64,000 nucleotides of DNA from Streptomyces graminofaciens (GTDB lineage Bacteria; Actinomycetota; Actinomycetes; Streptomycetales; Streptomycetaceae), in assembly GCF_030294945.1 (NCBI RefSeq), contig NZ_AP018448.1, positions 5,176,001 to 5,240,000 on the forward strand, written 5' to 3'. Positions 9,255 to 17,437 of the stretch are shown here, in pieces (the stretch's first letter is position 1; every line of letters starts with the position of its first letter). A program made the position numbers and the translations under genes. The notes below the pieces were generated by a model. The model was given only the letters and a program-made list of their open reading frames with translations, was not told where the DNA came from and made no database searches.

Positions 9255-9662
9255 TCAACCTGGAACCGCGAGCTCGAACCAGACCGTCTTCCCCGCCTCA
9301 CCGGGCCGGGTACCCCAGGCCCGCGAGGAGCAGGCCACCAGTTGCAGACCGCGGCCGCTCTCGTCGTCCGGATGGGCGGCGCGCTCACGGGGCAGGTCGG
9401 GCATTGGATCGGAAACCTCGACAAGCAGGGTGCCGAGGGGGGCGGAGGGACGTACGAGGCGTACGCCGATGGGGCCGGTGGCGTGTCGCAGGGCGTTGGT
9501 CACGAGCTCGCTCACCAGCAGTGCGGTGATGTCCCCCAGCGAGTCGAGCCCCCAGTCCCGCAGCCTTCCCCGCACCACGGCCCGGGCGGTGCGTACGGCA
9601 CCGGGCTCCGCGGGGAAGGTCCACTCGGCGAAGTCGCCTCCGCTGTCGATCACGCCGATCAC
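9255..9662 (-). CDS. RsbW-like anti-sigma/serine kinase ATPase
   Basis: Stand-alone GHKL ATP-binding protein of 135 aa. Visible motifs are the N box LLVSELVTNALRHATG, a degenerate G1 region (VEVSDPMPDLP) and G2 (DDESGRGLQLVACSSRAWG), then GKTVWFELAVPG. The family binds anti-sigma antagonists or sigma factors and phosphorylates Ser/Thr of antagonists. GTG 9662 is the farthest in-frame start; a TAA lies in frame just upstream. The C terminus is nearly the same in motif as those of the phosphatases at 6150 and 38138, so shared partners are possible (inference). Confidence 0.85.
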   Translation of the reverse strand: MIGVIDSGGDFAEWTFPAEPGAVRTARAVVRGRLRDWGLDSLGDITALLVSELVTNALRHATGPIGVRLVRPSAPLGTLLVEVSDPMPDLPRERAAHPDDESGRGLQLVACSSRAWGTRPGEAGKTVWFELAVPG

Positions 9663-9843
9663 TTCCCAGGCCAGAAGCGGCCCCTGTCCGGTTTCATGGG
9701 GTTAATGGGCACATACCCGATATCCGGTCAGCAGTACCGCGCACGACGGCGCACAGTGGCACGGATGCCGTCCGACTGGCGAGGGGACGTCCAAGAGCTC
9801 GAGATATGGGGGCGCGTTGGCGGGTACGGGCTCGCGTGGTTTC

Positions 9844-9921
9844 TCGCGCAGTTCCCCGCGCCCCTGGCAGCCGGGGCCGCGCCCCGTGCTCTTCGCTTCG
9901 GGGGCGCGGGGAACTGCGCGA
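9844..9921. repeat. 21-bp perfect inverted repeat, Streptomyces intergenic family
   Basis: TCGCGCAGTTCCCCGCGCCC at 9844 is repeated in perfect inverse at 9901-9921 (21 bp each arm, 36 bp between). Related half-copies occur at about 4400 and 47650. The element lies between the small ATPase gene and the Nudix gene and could fold as a bulky hairpin ending either transcript. Confidence 0.75.
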
Positions 9922-9999
9922 CCGGCCCTGTTCGGCCCGCAGCCGAAGGAGCTACCCCGCCCGCCCGAAGCCGGACTCACGCCCGCCCAAAGCCCGGAC

Positions 10000-10407
10000 T
10001 CACGCCCCCGCGTTGCCCCAAGCCACCCGCGCCGCCTCCATCACCGCCGGAACGTCCGCCTCCAGCCACTCCACGTCCCACACCTCGTCCACGCTCAGCC
10101 AGCGCAGCTCGTCGTGGTCCTCCAGCGGCCGGGGCTCCCCGGACAGAAGGTGGGCTATCCAGACCCGCAGCACATACCCGGGTCTCACCGGCCACTCGCC
10201 GGGCACCCGCTCGGCGGACTTCGCCTCGACGCCGAGCTCTTCACGCAACTCACGCACGAGTGCCTGCTCCGGCGCCTCGCCGGGCTCCACCTTGCCGCCG
10301 GGAAGTTCCCAGCGTCCGGCCAGTTCAGGCGGTGCGCTGCGGCGCGCGGCAAGCAATCGCCCGCCGCTCAGCAGGGCGGCTCCCACCACCACGATCGGTT
10401 CGGTCAT
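10000..10407 (-). CDS. Nudix hydrolase (MutT-like)
   Basis: Predicted nucleoside diphosphate-X hydrolase, 135 aa, the usual size of MutT-type enzymes. The Nudix box is intact: GGKVEPGEAPEQALVRELRE followed by ELGV (about residues 37-60), with the catalytic Glu residues of REELGV. The N terminus (MTEPIVVVGAALLSGGRLLA) and LPGGKVEPGE resemble proteins annotated as 8-oxo-dGTP phosphatases, but substrate cannot be assigned from sequence. Cytoplasmic. It is separated from the SPOR-like gene by 87 bp and may share its transcript. Confidence 0.9.
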   Translation of the reverse strand: MTEPIVVVGAALLSGGRLLAARRSAPPELAGRWELPGGKVEPGEAPEQALVRELREELGVEAKSAERVPGEWPVRPGYVLRVWIAHLLSGEPRPLEDHDELRWLSVDEVWDVEWLEADVPAVMEAARVAWGNAGA

Positions 10408-10494
10408 GCGCGGGAGCCTACGGGAGCGGGCGAGGAGGACGGGCGGGGTGAGCCACTTGCTCCGACTCCGATCGTTCTGGCCACTCTGACCGTT

Positions 10495-10698
10495 CTAGCC
10501 ACTCTGGCCGTTCTGGCCGCTCTGGCCGTTCTGCCCGATGCGTTCGACCCAGTAGAGCTGCTTGTGGCCGCGACTGTCGAGGCCATCGGCGATCTTCTGC
10601 GCCTCGGCTCGGGTCGCATAACGGCCCACGCGGTAGCGATTGCCGTTGTCGTCCTGCCGTATGACGCTCCAGGGCAGAGTGATCGTGCCGTCGCTCAT
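10495..10698 (-). CDS. small SPOR-like protein
   Basis: A 67-aa protein with the pattern YRVGRYATRAEAQKIADGL, typical of the SPOR fold, which in other bacteria binds denuded peptidoglycan. There is no signal peptide or membrane segment, so a cytoplasmic role is more likely; many Streptomyces carry such a stand-alone small protein. The tail GQNGQSGQNGQSG is a short repeat mirrored in the DNA. ATG 10698 lies downstream of GGAGGGGCG. Function unknown. Confidence 0.75.
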   Translation of the reverse strand: MSDGTITLPWSVIRQDDNGNRYRVGRYATRAEAQKIADGLDSRGHKQLYWVERIGQNGQSGQNGQSG

Positions 10699-11192
10699 CG
10701 CGCCCCTCCGCTTCCCGCCCCCGGCCCCCGTCGCGCCCCACTGCCTAAGGAAACCGCAATCCGCATATGCCCGAGCGTACGCCTAACCTTTACTCAGCGA
10801 ACACGGCTTTTCACAAAGAGGTACGCAACCAGCCAAGACGGTAGGGGCGCACCCCGTCGAACGCGCCGCCAATCACTACCCACGCGCCCCCTGAAGCTCC
10901 AACGAGCTGCCCTCTCGCGGCGATCGGGCACAGCGGGGCACTACCGGGCCCCCAGCGGGCAGGGCGGCAAGAACGACCGAATTCGAACTGCGTTCGGTAC
11001 AGCACGACGGCCGCACCGACTCCGCCGAATCCCACGGGCTCTGGAGATGTCAACTTCCCTCAGGCAAGGGCAACTTGACACATGCCCCCGTCACCGCGCC
11101 ATACACGCGAAGCCGTCCGGTTTCCCCGAAAGGGGAACAATCGCCCACTAGGGGACGTACGCGCGTGCGAACAGGGACATCTCGTACGGTGC
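10699..11192. other. 494-bp gap with no convincing gene
   Basis: An open frame of 80 codons on the minus strand (10811-11053) has poor codon use and no family resemblance, so I do not call it. Bases about 11047-11080 contain GTCAACTTCCCT and AGGGCAACTTGAC, an imperfect inverted repeat that could be a terminator for the GntR gene or an operator. Confidence 0.4.
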
Positions 11193-11945
11193 TCACTTCA
11201 CCGGCAGGTGGTACGCCACCCGGTACCGGTCGGCCGGCACCACCACATCGGCCGTCTCGACGGGGCGCCCGGAGGCGTAGTACGTCCGCTGGACGACGAG
11301 GACGACATGGCCGGGCACCCCGCCGAGCGCGAGGAGTTCGTCGGCGAGGCCGGGGCGGGCGCCGACCTCCTCGGTGACGTTGTCCACCACGACGTCGATG
11401 GCGGCCATGCGCTCGACGACCCCCATGCCGCCGAGCGGGCCCTCCTCGGGGAGCATGACCGGCGTACGGCCGGTGAGGGCGAGGGGCTCCCAGGAGGTGG
11501 AGAGCATCATCGCCTCGCCCGCGTCCCGGAACGTGTACATCGTGCACATCACGCGGTCGCCGGGCCGGATGTCCAGCCGCTCGGCGACACAGCCGCTCGC
11601 CTCGACCTGCTCGCTGCGCGACTCCCAGGTGCCGCGCGCGGCGGCGTCGGCCTGCTCCTGGCGGAAGGGCGTGGCGCCGCCGGAGGGACGGAACCCGGAG
11701 CGGGCGACCCTGCGGGGCACGGGCCGCTCGCGCACATACGTGCCCGATCCGGAGCGGCCCTCGACGAGACCCTCGGCCATGAGCACCTTGCGGGCCTCCA
11801 GCGCGACCGTGTCCGACACGCCGTACTCCTCGCGGATGCGGGCCTGGGAGGGGAGACGGGTGTGCGGTGGCAGCGAACCGTCGGCGATCTTCTTGCGGAG
11901 ATCACCCGCGACACGCAGATACGCCGGCTGCTCACCGAAAGTCAC
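11193..11945 (-). CDS. GntR family transcriptional regulator with UTRA domain
   Basis: A 250-aa HutC-subfamily regulator. The winged-helix DNA-binding domain is at residues about 8-75 (YLRVAGDLRKKIADGSLPP, LPSQARIREEYGVSDTVALE, ARKVLMAEGLVEGRSGSGTY). The C-terminal UTRA ligand-binding domain covers about 95-245. GTG 11945 is preceded by GGGAG at good spacing; the open frame upstream lacks conserved residues. The gene stands alone, so target and effector are unknown; HutC-type proteins usually bind sugars or related small metabolites. Confidence 0.9.
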   Translation of the reverse strand: MTFGEQPAYLRVAGDLRKKIADGSLPPHTRLPSQARIREEYGVSDTVALEARKVLMAEGLVEGRSGSGTYVRERPVPRRVARSGFRPSGGATPFRQEQADAAARGTWESRSEQVEASGCVAERLDIRPGDRVMCTMYTFRDAGEAMMLSTSWEPLALTGRTPVMLPEEGPLGGMGVVERMAAIDVVVDNVTEEVGARPGLADELLALGGVPGHVVLVVQRTYYASGRPVETADVVVPADRYRVAYHLPVK

Positions 11946-12092
11946 TGGCCGCTCCCATCTGGATGTACAGACAGCAACAGCCTGGCAACCGTGGGTTGTG
12001 CCATGCAAGCAATGGCCAGGGAATCACTCGATGTGATGACATGGCCCCGGTGAGGGCTTTACGCAGGCACTTTCTCCCCGCTATGGCGGCTG

Positions 12093-13313
12093 TCACACCT
12101 CCGCGCCGGAGCCTTCCCCTCCGCCGTCCCCGCCGGTCTCCTCCGCCTCGTCCGGCTGCGGGGTGCTCGCGAGCCCCAGAGCCTTGCGGGCGGTGACCGC
12201 CTTCGCGCCGTCCGTCAGCTTGTGGGCCTCGACCCAGTGCTCACTGAAGGCCTCGGCGTCCCTGGCGTCGGCGGCCGCCTGCCACTCGTCGCGCGCCTCG
12301 TCGAGGGCGTCGGCGTAGTCGGCGACCTCCTTCTCGACGCCGGGCTCCCAGTCGTGCGCCCGCAGCGCGGCCGTCTGCTTCTCCAGGGCGTCGACCACCT
12401 CCGGCGCCCACTTCTTGTGGGCGGGCAGGTCGTCCTCGACGTACTCCGTGTCCGGCACGCCGTCGAACGCCGCCTCGAGGATGGTGTCGGCCTCCAGGAA
12501 GGCGAACTGGTCGTCGTCGAGAGTCGTCTCGTCCTTGCGCAGCGACCCGGTGAGGGTGCTCTTGGCGTCCCGGTTGCCGAACATGCAGGTGATCTCGCGG
12601 TCGCCGTAGCGCCAGCTCTGCGGCGTGGGCGTGTAGTAGTAGACGTCGGCCTCGGCCGGGAAGGCCCACTCGTCCATGGCGTACGACTCCGAGAGCGCGG
12701 AGCACTTCTCGTCCGCGTCCCCGTCGACCACTTGCTGGCCGGGGTAGTCCCCGTCCGGCAGCTGGATGTTGGCGAACACCTCGGCGTCGTGCTTTCCGGC
12801 GCAGGGCACGGTGTCGACGTCGTACGCGACTCCCTCGAGCGATCCGTCGAGCGTGTCGAAGCACTCTCCCTTCTTCACCGAGAAGGTGGTGCCGCCGCTC
12901 GCCGAGTCCTTGACGTCGTCCCAGACGTCGGTGAAGCCGCCCACGGCCAGGAGGACGATCACAAGGAGCGTGCTGATCGACGACAGTACGATTCCGGCCA
13001 CGGCCATGCCCTTGCCGCGCTCGCCCCGCTTCTTGATCTGCACCAGCGCGACGATCCCGAAGACCAGCCCCACCCCGGGAAGACCACAGACCAGGCTCAG
13101 CACGAGCGCGGCGATCGCGAACCCGTTGGTGGCCGGCGGCGGCTGATACGCCGGATATCCCGGATACCCCTGGCCCCACGCCTGCCCCCACGGCTGCTGC
13201 GGTGCCGCCTGGTGCGGATACGGATACGGGTGCGGGTACTGCTGCTGTGGCTGCCCCGGGGGCGGGTACGGACCGTGGGGCTGCTGGGGTCCGGGGGGCG
13301 GGGGTGTGGCCAC
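12093..13313 (-). CDS. Pro-rich membrane protein with DUF4190 and septum-formation-type domain
   Basis: The 406-aa product starts with a Pro/Gln/Tyr-rich cytoplasmic tail (residues 1-85), then two membrane segments with the DUF4190 pattern GFAIAALVLSLVCGLPGVGL and KGMAVAGIVLSSISTLLVIV (about 88-165). The outer domain contains GECFDTLDG and VPCAGKHDAEVFANIQLPDG, the paired-cysteine signature of the 'septum formation' family (PF13845, from memory). The C terminus is helical and acidic. GTG 13313 has AAGGAG 11 bases upstream. It is divergent from the PLP enzyme at 13525 across a promoter region with a 13-bp direct repeat. A role at the envelope is inferred only. Confidence 0.8.
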   Translation of the reverse strand: MATPPPPGPQQPHGPYPPPGQPQQQYPHPYPYPHQAAPQQPWGQAWGQGYPGYPAYQPPPATNGFAIAALVLSLVCGLPGVGLVFGIVALVQIKKRGERGKGMAVAGIVLSSISTLLVIVLLAVGGFTDVWDDVKDSASGGTTFSVKKGECFDTLDGSLEGVAYDVDTVPCAGKHDAEVFANIQLPDGDYPGQQVVDGDADEKCSALSESYAMDEWAFPAEADVYYYTPTPQSWRYGDREITCMFGNRDAKSTLTGSLRKDETTLDDDQFAFLEADTILEAAFDGVPDTEYVEDDLPAHKKWAPEVVDALEKQTAALRAHDWEPGVEKEVADYADALDEARDEWQAAADARDAEAFSEHWVEAHKLTDGAKAVTARKALGLASTPQPDEAEETGGDGGGEGSGAEV

Positions 13314-13347
13314 GGGTACGCGTGCTCCTTGCGCCGGAGTTCGGAGG

Positions 13348-13389
13348 ACCTCTGGGAACTCGGGAACTTCCGAAGAACCTCTGGGAACT
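13348..13389. repeat. 13-bp direct repeat in a divergent promoter region
   Basis: ACCTCTGGGAACT occurs at 13348-13360 and 13377-13389, 29 bp apart (just under three helical turns), with a related GGGAACTTCC between them. It lies 35-76 bp upstream of the membrane protein gene at 13313 and within the region divergent from 13525. It may be a regulator-binding site. Confidence 0.5.
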
Positions 13390-13524
13390 GACGTACGAGA
13401 GTCGTACGCCAGGGCGCATGGTAAGCGTGCGGCGGCCGGGGCGGACACGCGGGGCACAAACCAGACGCTTCACGCGCGCCCGCCCTTCCGTACCGCCATC
13501 AACCGGCACAACTACCCTGCGGTC

Positions 13525-14646
13525 ATGACACCTCTGCCGGATCGCTTCTGCCCGACGGACGGCACGCGCGTCCCCGCCGCCTCGCTCGCCTGGTGCTGCC
13601 CGGCCTGCCGCGGCCCCCTGGACCTCGACTTCGCGCCCACGCCCGCGTCCCTCAAATCCCTCACCGGCCGGGTGAACTCCCTGTGGCGCTACGCGGAGTG
13701 CCTCCCCCTCGCGGCGCCCACGGTGTCCCTCGGCGAGGGCCGCACCCCGCTCGTCGAGCTGAAGGACGGCGTTTCGGCCAAGCTCGACTTCCTGATGCCG
13801 ACGCTGTCGTTCAAGGACCGGGGCGCGGTGCTGCTCGCCGAACTCGCCCTGCGGCTCGGCCCCCGCCGCGTCGTCGCCGACAGCAGCGGCAACGCGGGCA
13901 CGGCGGTCGCCGCGTACTGCGCCCGCGCCGCGCTGCCCTGCACGGTGTACGTCCCCGCCGGTACGTCGGCCAAGAAGCTGCAGCAGATCGAGGCGCACGG
14001 GGCGCGGCTGGAGATCGTCGACGGCGACCGCGGGGCGGCGGCGCGGGCGGCCGAGGAGGCGGCGGACTCAGCGGACACGGACGGCGTCTTCTACGCCTCG
14101 CACGTCTACAACCCGTACTTCCTGCACGGTACGAAGACCTACGTCCACGAGCTGTGGGAGGACCTCGGCGGCCGGCTCCCCGAGGTGCTCGTCGTCCCGG
14201 TCGGCAACGGCACGCTGCTGCTGGGCGCGGCCCTCGCCGTCGCCGAGCTGCACGCGGCGGGCCTGATCGACCGCCGACCCGCGCTGTACGCCGTCCAGTC
14301 CGCGGCGGTCGCCCCGCTGGCCCACGCCTTCGCCGAGGGCGCGGACGACCTGGTCGGGGTCACCCCCATGGCCCCCACCTCCGCCGAGGGCATCGCGATC
14401 ACACGCCCGCCCCGGGCCCGCCAGATCCTCCGCGCCGTACGGGCTTCCGGCGGCGCCTTCCTCACCGTGACGGAGGACCAGATCCGCCACGCCCAGCTCG
14501 ACCTGGCCTCGCGCGGCCTGTACGTCGAGTCCACGGGGGTGGCGTGCTGGGCGGCCGTGCGGGAAGGGGCGCTGGGGAGCCGTACGGCGGTGGTGCCCTT
14601 GTGCGGGGCAGGGTTGAAGACGGGGGTGGCGACGCCCGCCGGATGA
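13525..14646 (+). CDS. threonine-synthase-like PLP enzyme with zinc-ribbon N terminus
   Basis: A fold-type II pyridoxal-phosphate enzyme of 373 aa. The PLP lysine is in TLSFKDRGAVLLAELAL (about residue 96), the phosphate-binding loop is SSGNAGTAVAAYCARA, and VPVGNGTLLLGA is the later glycine loop. The N terminus (RFCPTDG ... WCCPACRGPLDLDF) carries paired cysteines of a small zinc ribbon, common in actinobacterial threonine synthase-like proteins. Threonine synthase makes threonine from O-phosphohomoserine; this may be a paralogue with a different substrate, so I give no symbol. ATG 13525 is the first start in frame with conserved residues. It is convergent with the helicase gene, with 6 bp between stops. 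Confidence 0.8.
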   Translation: MTPLPDRFCPTDGTRVPAASLAWCCPACRGPLDLDFAPTPASLKSLTGRVNSLWRYAECLPLAAPTVSLGEGRTPLVELKDGVSAKLDFLMPTLSFKDRGAVLLAELALRLGPRRVVADSSGNAGTAVAAYCARAALPCTVYVPAGTSAKKLQQIEAHGARLEIVDGDRGAAARAAEEAADSADTDGVFYASHVYNPYFLHGTKTYVHELWEDLGGRLPEVLVVPVGNGTLLLGAALAVAELHAAGLIDRRPALYAVQSAAVAPLAHAFAEGADDLVGVTPMAPTSAEGIAITRPPRARQILRAVRASGGAFLTVTEDQIRHAQLDLASRGLYVESTGVACWAAVREGALGSRTAVVPLCGAGLKTGVATPAG

Positions 14647-14652
14647 CCCGCT

Positions 14653-16830
14653 CTACGCGGGCTCCACCGGCCGCACCCGCTCCGCGCCGAGCCGTGCCTG
14701 TTCCTCCTCGACGATGCGGCGGGCCAGCGAGACGTCCGACACGTCGACGGCGTCCGGCGTCGACTCGGCGACCACGCTGCGCCGCGCGTACGCGTCGAAC
14801 AGGCGGGACTTGTCCTCCAGCATCCTGACCATCCGTTCGTCCACTCCGCCGGTGGCGAGCAGCCGGTGCACCCGGACCGACCGGACCTGTCCCATCCGGT
14901 GGGCCCGCGCGGCCGCCTGGTGTTCGATGGTCGGCTTGATCTGCGGCTCGCAGATGATCACGACGGAGGCGGTCTGCAGGTTGAGTCCCACCCCGCCCGC
15001 CTGGATCTGGGCGAGCAGCACCGCGTGACCGGGCGCGGCGGCGAACTCGTCGACCAGGTCCTGTCGGCGCGCGGGCGGTACGGCTCCGGTGAGCGGCCCG
15101 AAGACCTGTCCGCCCTTCGGGGCCGTGGGGAGCGCGTCCCGCACCACGCCGAGCACGTCCCTGAAGTTGGAGAAGACCACCACCTTGAGCCCATTTTCGG
15201 CGGACTCCGCGACGATCTCCCGCAGCCGGTTCAGCTTGGCCGACTTGTCCGGGCGCGCGTACGCCGCTCTACGCATCGCCATGAAGTTGCCGGCCCGTAC
15301 GGCCTCGCGGTAGGCCTCCTCGTCCGACGCGCTCAGTTCCTCCCACTCGTCGGTGCGCTGGAGCGGGGGCAGTTCGGTCAGGACGTCCTGTTGGTTGCGC
15401 CGCAGATAGACCGGCGCGACCGCCTTGCGGAACGCCTTGGAGCCGGCCACGCCGTCGCCGTCGCCGACCGACTCGGCGAGTTCGGGGCGCAGGATGTGTA
15501 CCAGGCTGCGGAACTCCGAGACGCGGTTCTCCATGGGTGTGCCGGACAGCAGCAGCACGCGTTCGCAGTGCTCCGCCCACTCGGTCACGGCCAGCGAGCG
15601 GCGGGCCTTCGGGTTCTTCACATAGTGGGCCTCGTCGACGACGAGCATGCCCAGTTCCCCGCCGCCGGGCGCCGGGAAGCCGCGCAGGGCGTCGAAGGTG
15701 GTGACCCCGACGCCGCCGCGGCCCTTCCAGTCGGCGAACGCCTCCTGTCGGTCCGGGCCGTGCAGGGGCAGCACGCGCAGCTCGCTCCGGGCCTCGATCT
15801 CACGGGTCCAGTTGATCAGCACGCTGGCCGGGCAGACCACCATGAAGTGGCTCTGCCCCTCGGCGGCGAGATGCGCGAGGGCGGCGATGGCCTGGACGGT
15901 CTTGCCGAGCCCCATCTCGTCGCCGAGGATCGCCCGGCGTTGCGCGAGGACGAAGCGCGCGCCGAAGGCCTGGTAGCCGCGGAGCGAGACCCTGCGGTGG
16001 GTGTCGTCGAGCCCCTGCTCCCGGACTCGCTCGGCCAGGTCGTCCGGCAGGAATCCCTCGGCCGCGGCGGGGTCGGGGCCACGGCCCGAGAGTTCGGCGA
16101 TCAGGCCGTAGTACTCCGCGGAGCGCAGCTCGAAGTCGACCAGGGCCGCCACGTCGGTCGCGGGGCCGCGCAGCAGGTCCACCGAGGCCTGGGCGAACAG
16201 CTCCGGCAGCCTTTCGCGCTCGGCCTGCTCGATGAGCGAGCGGACCTCTGCCACGGCCTCCAGCGCGTGCTCGCGTCCCGCCCGGCCCGCCAGCAGCATC
16301 CGCAGCCGCCCGGAGGCCGGTCTGGCGTCGGCCAGCAGTGGACCGAGCCGCTGGGACAGGGCCGTGGCAGCGCCGACGGCGCGACGCGCCTCGGGCCCCG
16401 CCTCCACCAGCACGTGCAGGGCCACGACCAGCGCGGTCGTCCGCGGCTCCGGCCGGTCCACGTCGATGTGCACGGCCACGGTGTCCCGCACGGCCTCGGC
16501 TATCTGCCGGGCGGCAGCGACCGTCTGGTCGGCGGTCTGCTTTCCGACTCCGGGGAGTTGCTGGAGGCGGTAGCTCCCGGCGTCGAGCACCTGCCGAACC
16601 GTACGGAAGCCGCCCCTTTCCACCTCACCGAGGCGCAGCCGCCCCTCGGTGACGTCCTTGAGCCGGGCCACGGGGATGGCGTCCAGTTCCCGCTCCGCCA
16701 GGTCGTCGTGGATCGGCTTCAGGGCCGCCCGTACGGCCTCGACGGCTCGCGCGTGGTCATCGCCCACCGCCCGCGCCGCCTCGTGCAGCCGCTCGCCCCG
16801 GCCGACCGCCTCCCGCTCGCTCCGCCCCAT
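14653..16830 (-). CDS. SNF2-family helicase with helix-hairpin-helix region
   Basis: DNA-dependent ATPase of about 725 aa. The N-terminal region has LQQLPGVGKQTADQTVAAAR (about residues 80-100), a helix-hairpin-helix-like DNA-binding segment. The SNF2 core has Walker A GDEMGLGKTVQAIAAL, the DEAH box LVVDEAHYVKNP, motif III LLSGTPMENR, and helicase C with QAGGVGLNLQTASVVI and QAAARAHRMGQ. Such proteins remodel or translocate on DNA in repair. ATG 16830 fits the start of conserved sequence; ATG 16875 in the same frame is an alternative. It lies downstream of, and on the same strand as, the Cys-rich peptide cassette, with a 121-bp gap. Confidence 0.9.
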   Translation of the reverse strand: MGRSEREAVGRGERLHEAARAVGDDHARAVEAVRAALKPIHDDLAERELDAIPVARLKDVTEGRLRLGEVERGGFRTVRQVLDAGSYRLQQLPGVGKQTADQTVAAARQIAEAVRDTVAVHIDVDRPEPRTTALVVALHVLVEAGPEARRAVGAATALSQRLGPLLADARPASGRLRMLLAGRAGREHALEAVAEVRSLIEQAERERLPELFAQASVDLLRGPATDVAALVDFELRSAEYYGLIAELSGRGPDPAAAEGFLPDDLAERVREQGLDDTHRRVSLRGYQAFGARFVLAQRRAILGDEMGLGKTVQAIAALAHLAAEGQSHFMVVCPASVLINWTREIEARSELRVLPLHGPDRQEAFADWKGRGGVGVTTFDALRGFPAPGGGELGMLVVDEAHYVKNPKARRSLAVTEWAEHCERVLLLSGTPMENRVSEFRSLVHILRPELAESVGDGDGVAGSKAFRKAVAPVYLRRNQQDVLTELPPLQRTDEWEELSASDEEAYREAVRAGNFMAMRRAAYARPDKSAKLNRLREIVAESAENGLKVVVFSNFRDVLGVVRDALPTAPKGGQVFGPLTGAVPPARRQDLVDEFAAAPGHAVLLAQIQAGGVGLNLQTASVVIICEPQIKPTIEHQAAARAHRMGQVRSVRVHRLLATGGVDERMVRMLEDKSRLFDAYARRSVVAESTPDAVDVSDVSLARRIVEEEQARLGAERVRPVEPA

Positions 16831-16951
16831 CGCGCCCCGCCCCCGCCGCCGTCCCCCAGTACCGAGTCCCCGCATCCTGCCACGCACGGCGCAGCGGCCC
16901 GACCCACGTTCCCGGCGGCGCCCCAGGTCTTCCGTCCCGGAGAGGCCGACA

Positions 16952-17437
16952 TCAGCCGCCGGAACAACCAGAAGGTGCACCAGAAGCCGTGGCGGCCCGC
17001 AGGCGGAGCAGGACGGTTCCGATGAGTTTGTCCTCGGGGCAGTAGCCCAGCTGTTTGGAGTCCATCGAGCCCGGCTTCTCGCCCAGGAGGACGAGCATGC
17101 CCGGCGGCACGTGGGTTCCGGGGCATCGGCCGGCCCAGCACGGTACGGGCTCTCCGGCGACGGCGACGATGCGTTTGACGTACCACGAGTCGGACGTGGT
17201 GCCCGTGGGGGAATGCCAGCCGTGCTCGGGGTGGGGTGCGGCGACGACGGCGACCCGGCCCGTGGCGACTCGGTGTCTGCCGCGGAGCATGAGGATCCGG
17301 TCGCCGGGCATGAGCGTCGGCGACATGCTGTATCCGCGGACGGTCACGGCCACCAGCCGCCCACGCGCCAGCAACAGGGCCGCGGCGAGGACGAGGAGTC
17401 CCGCGAGGGCGAGGAGCACCGGGGCCGCGGCGGTCAC
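16952..17437 (-). CDS. S26 family signal peptidase of the Cys-rich peptide cassette
   Basis: Membrane-anchored serine protease of 161 aa with the Ser-Lys dyad. One N-terminal transmembrane segment (PVLLALAGLLVLAAALLLA) is followed by VRGYSMSPTLMPGDRIL (nucleophile Ser in GYSM), YVKRIVAVAGEPV (general-base Lys) and GSMDSKQLGY, the counterpart of the usual DSR box. GTG 17437 overlaps the exporter stop by four bases (GTGA), so it is the last gene of the cassette and translationally coupled. The precursor at 20440 has an AxA site typical of this family. I infer that it removes that leader outside the membrane. It is shorter than a housekeeping LepB, consistent with a dedicated enzyme. Confidence 0.85.
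   Translation of the reverse strand: MTAAAPVLLALAGLLVLAAALLLARGRLVAVTVRGYSMSPTLMPGDRILMLRGRHRVATGRVAVVAAPHPEHGWHSPTGTTSDSWYVKRIVAVAGEPVPCWAGRCPGTHVPPGMLVLLGEKPGSMDSKQLGYCPEDKLIGTVLLRLRAATASGAPSGCSGG

Noticed and set aside
10811..11053. 80-codon minus-strand frame in a gap
   Set aside because: Weak codon bias, no ribosome-binding site and no recognisable domain.
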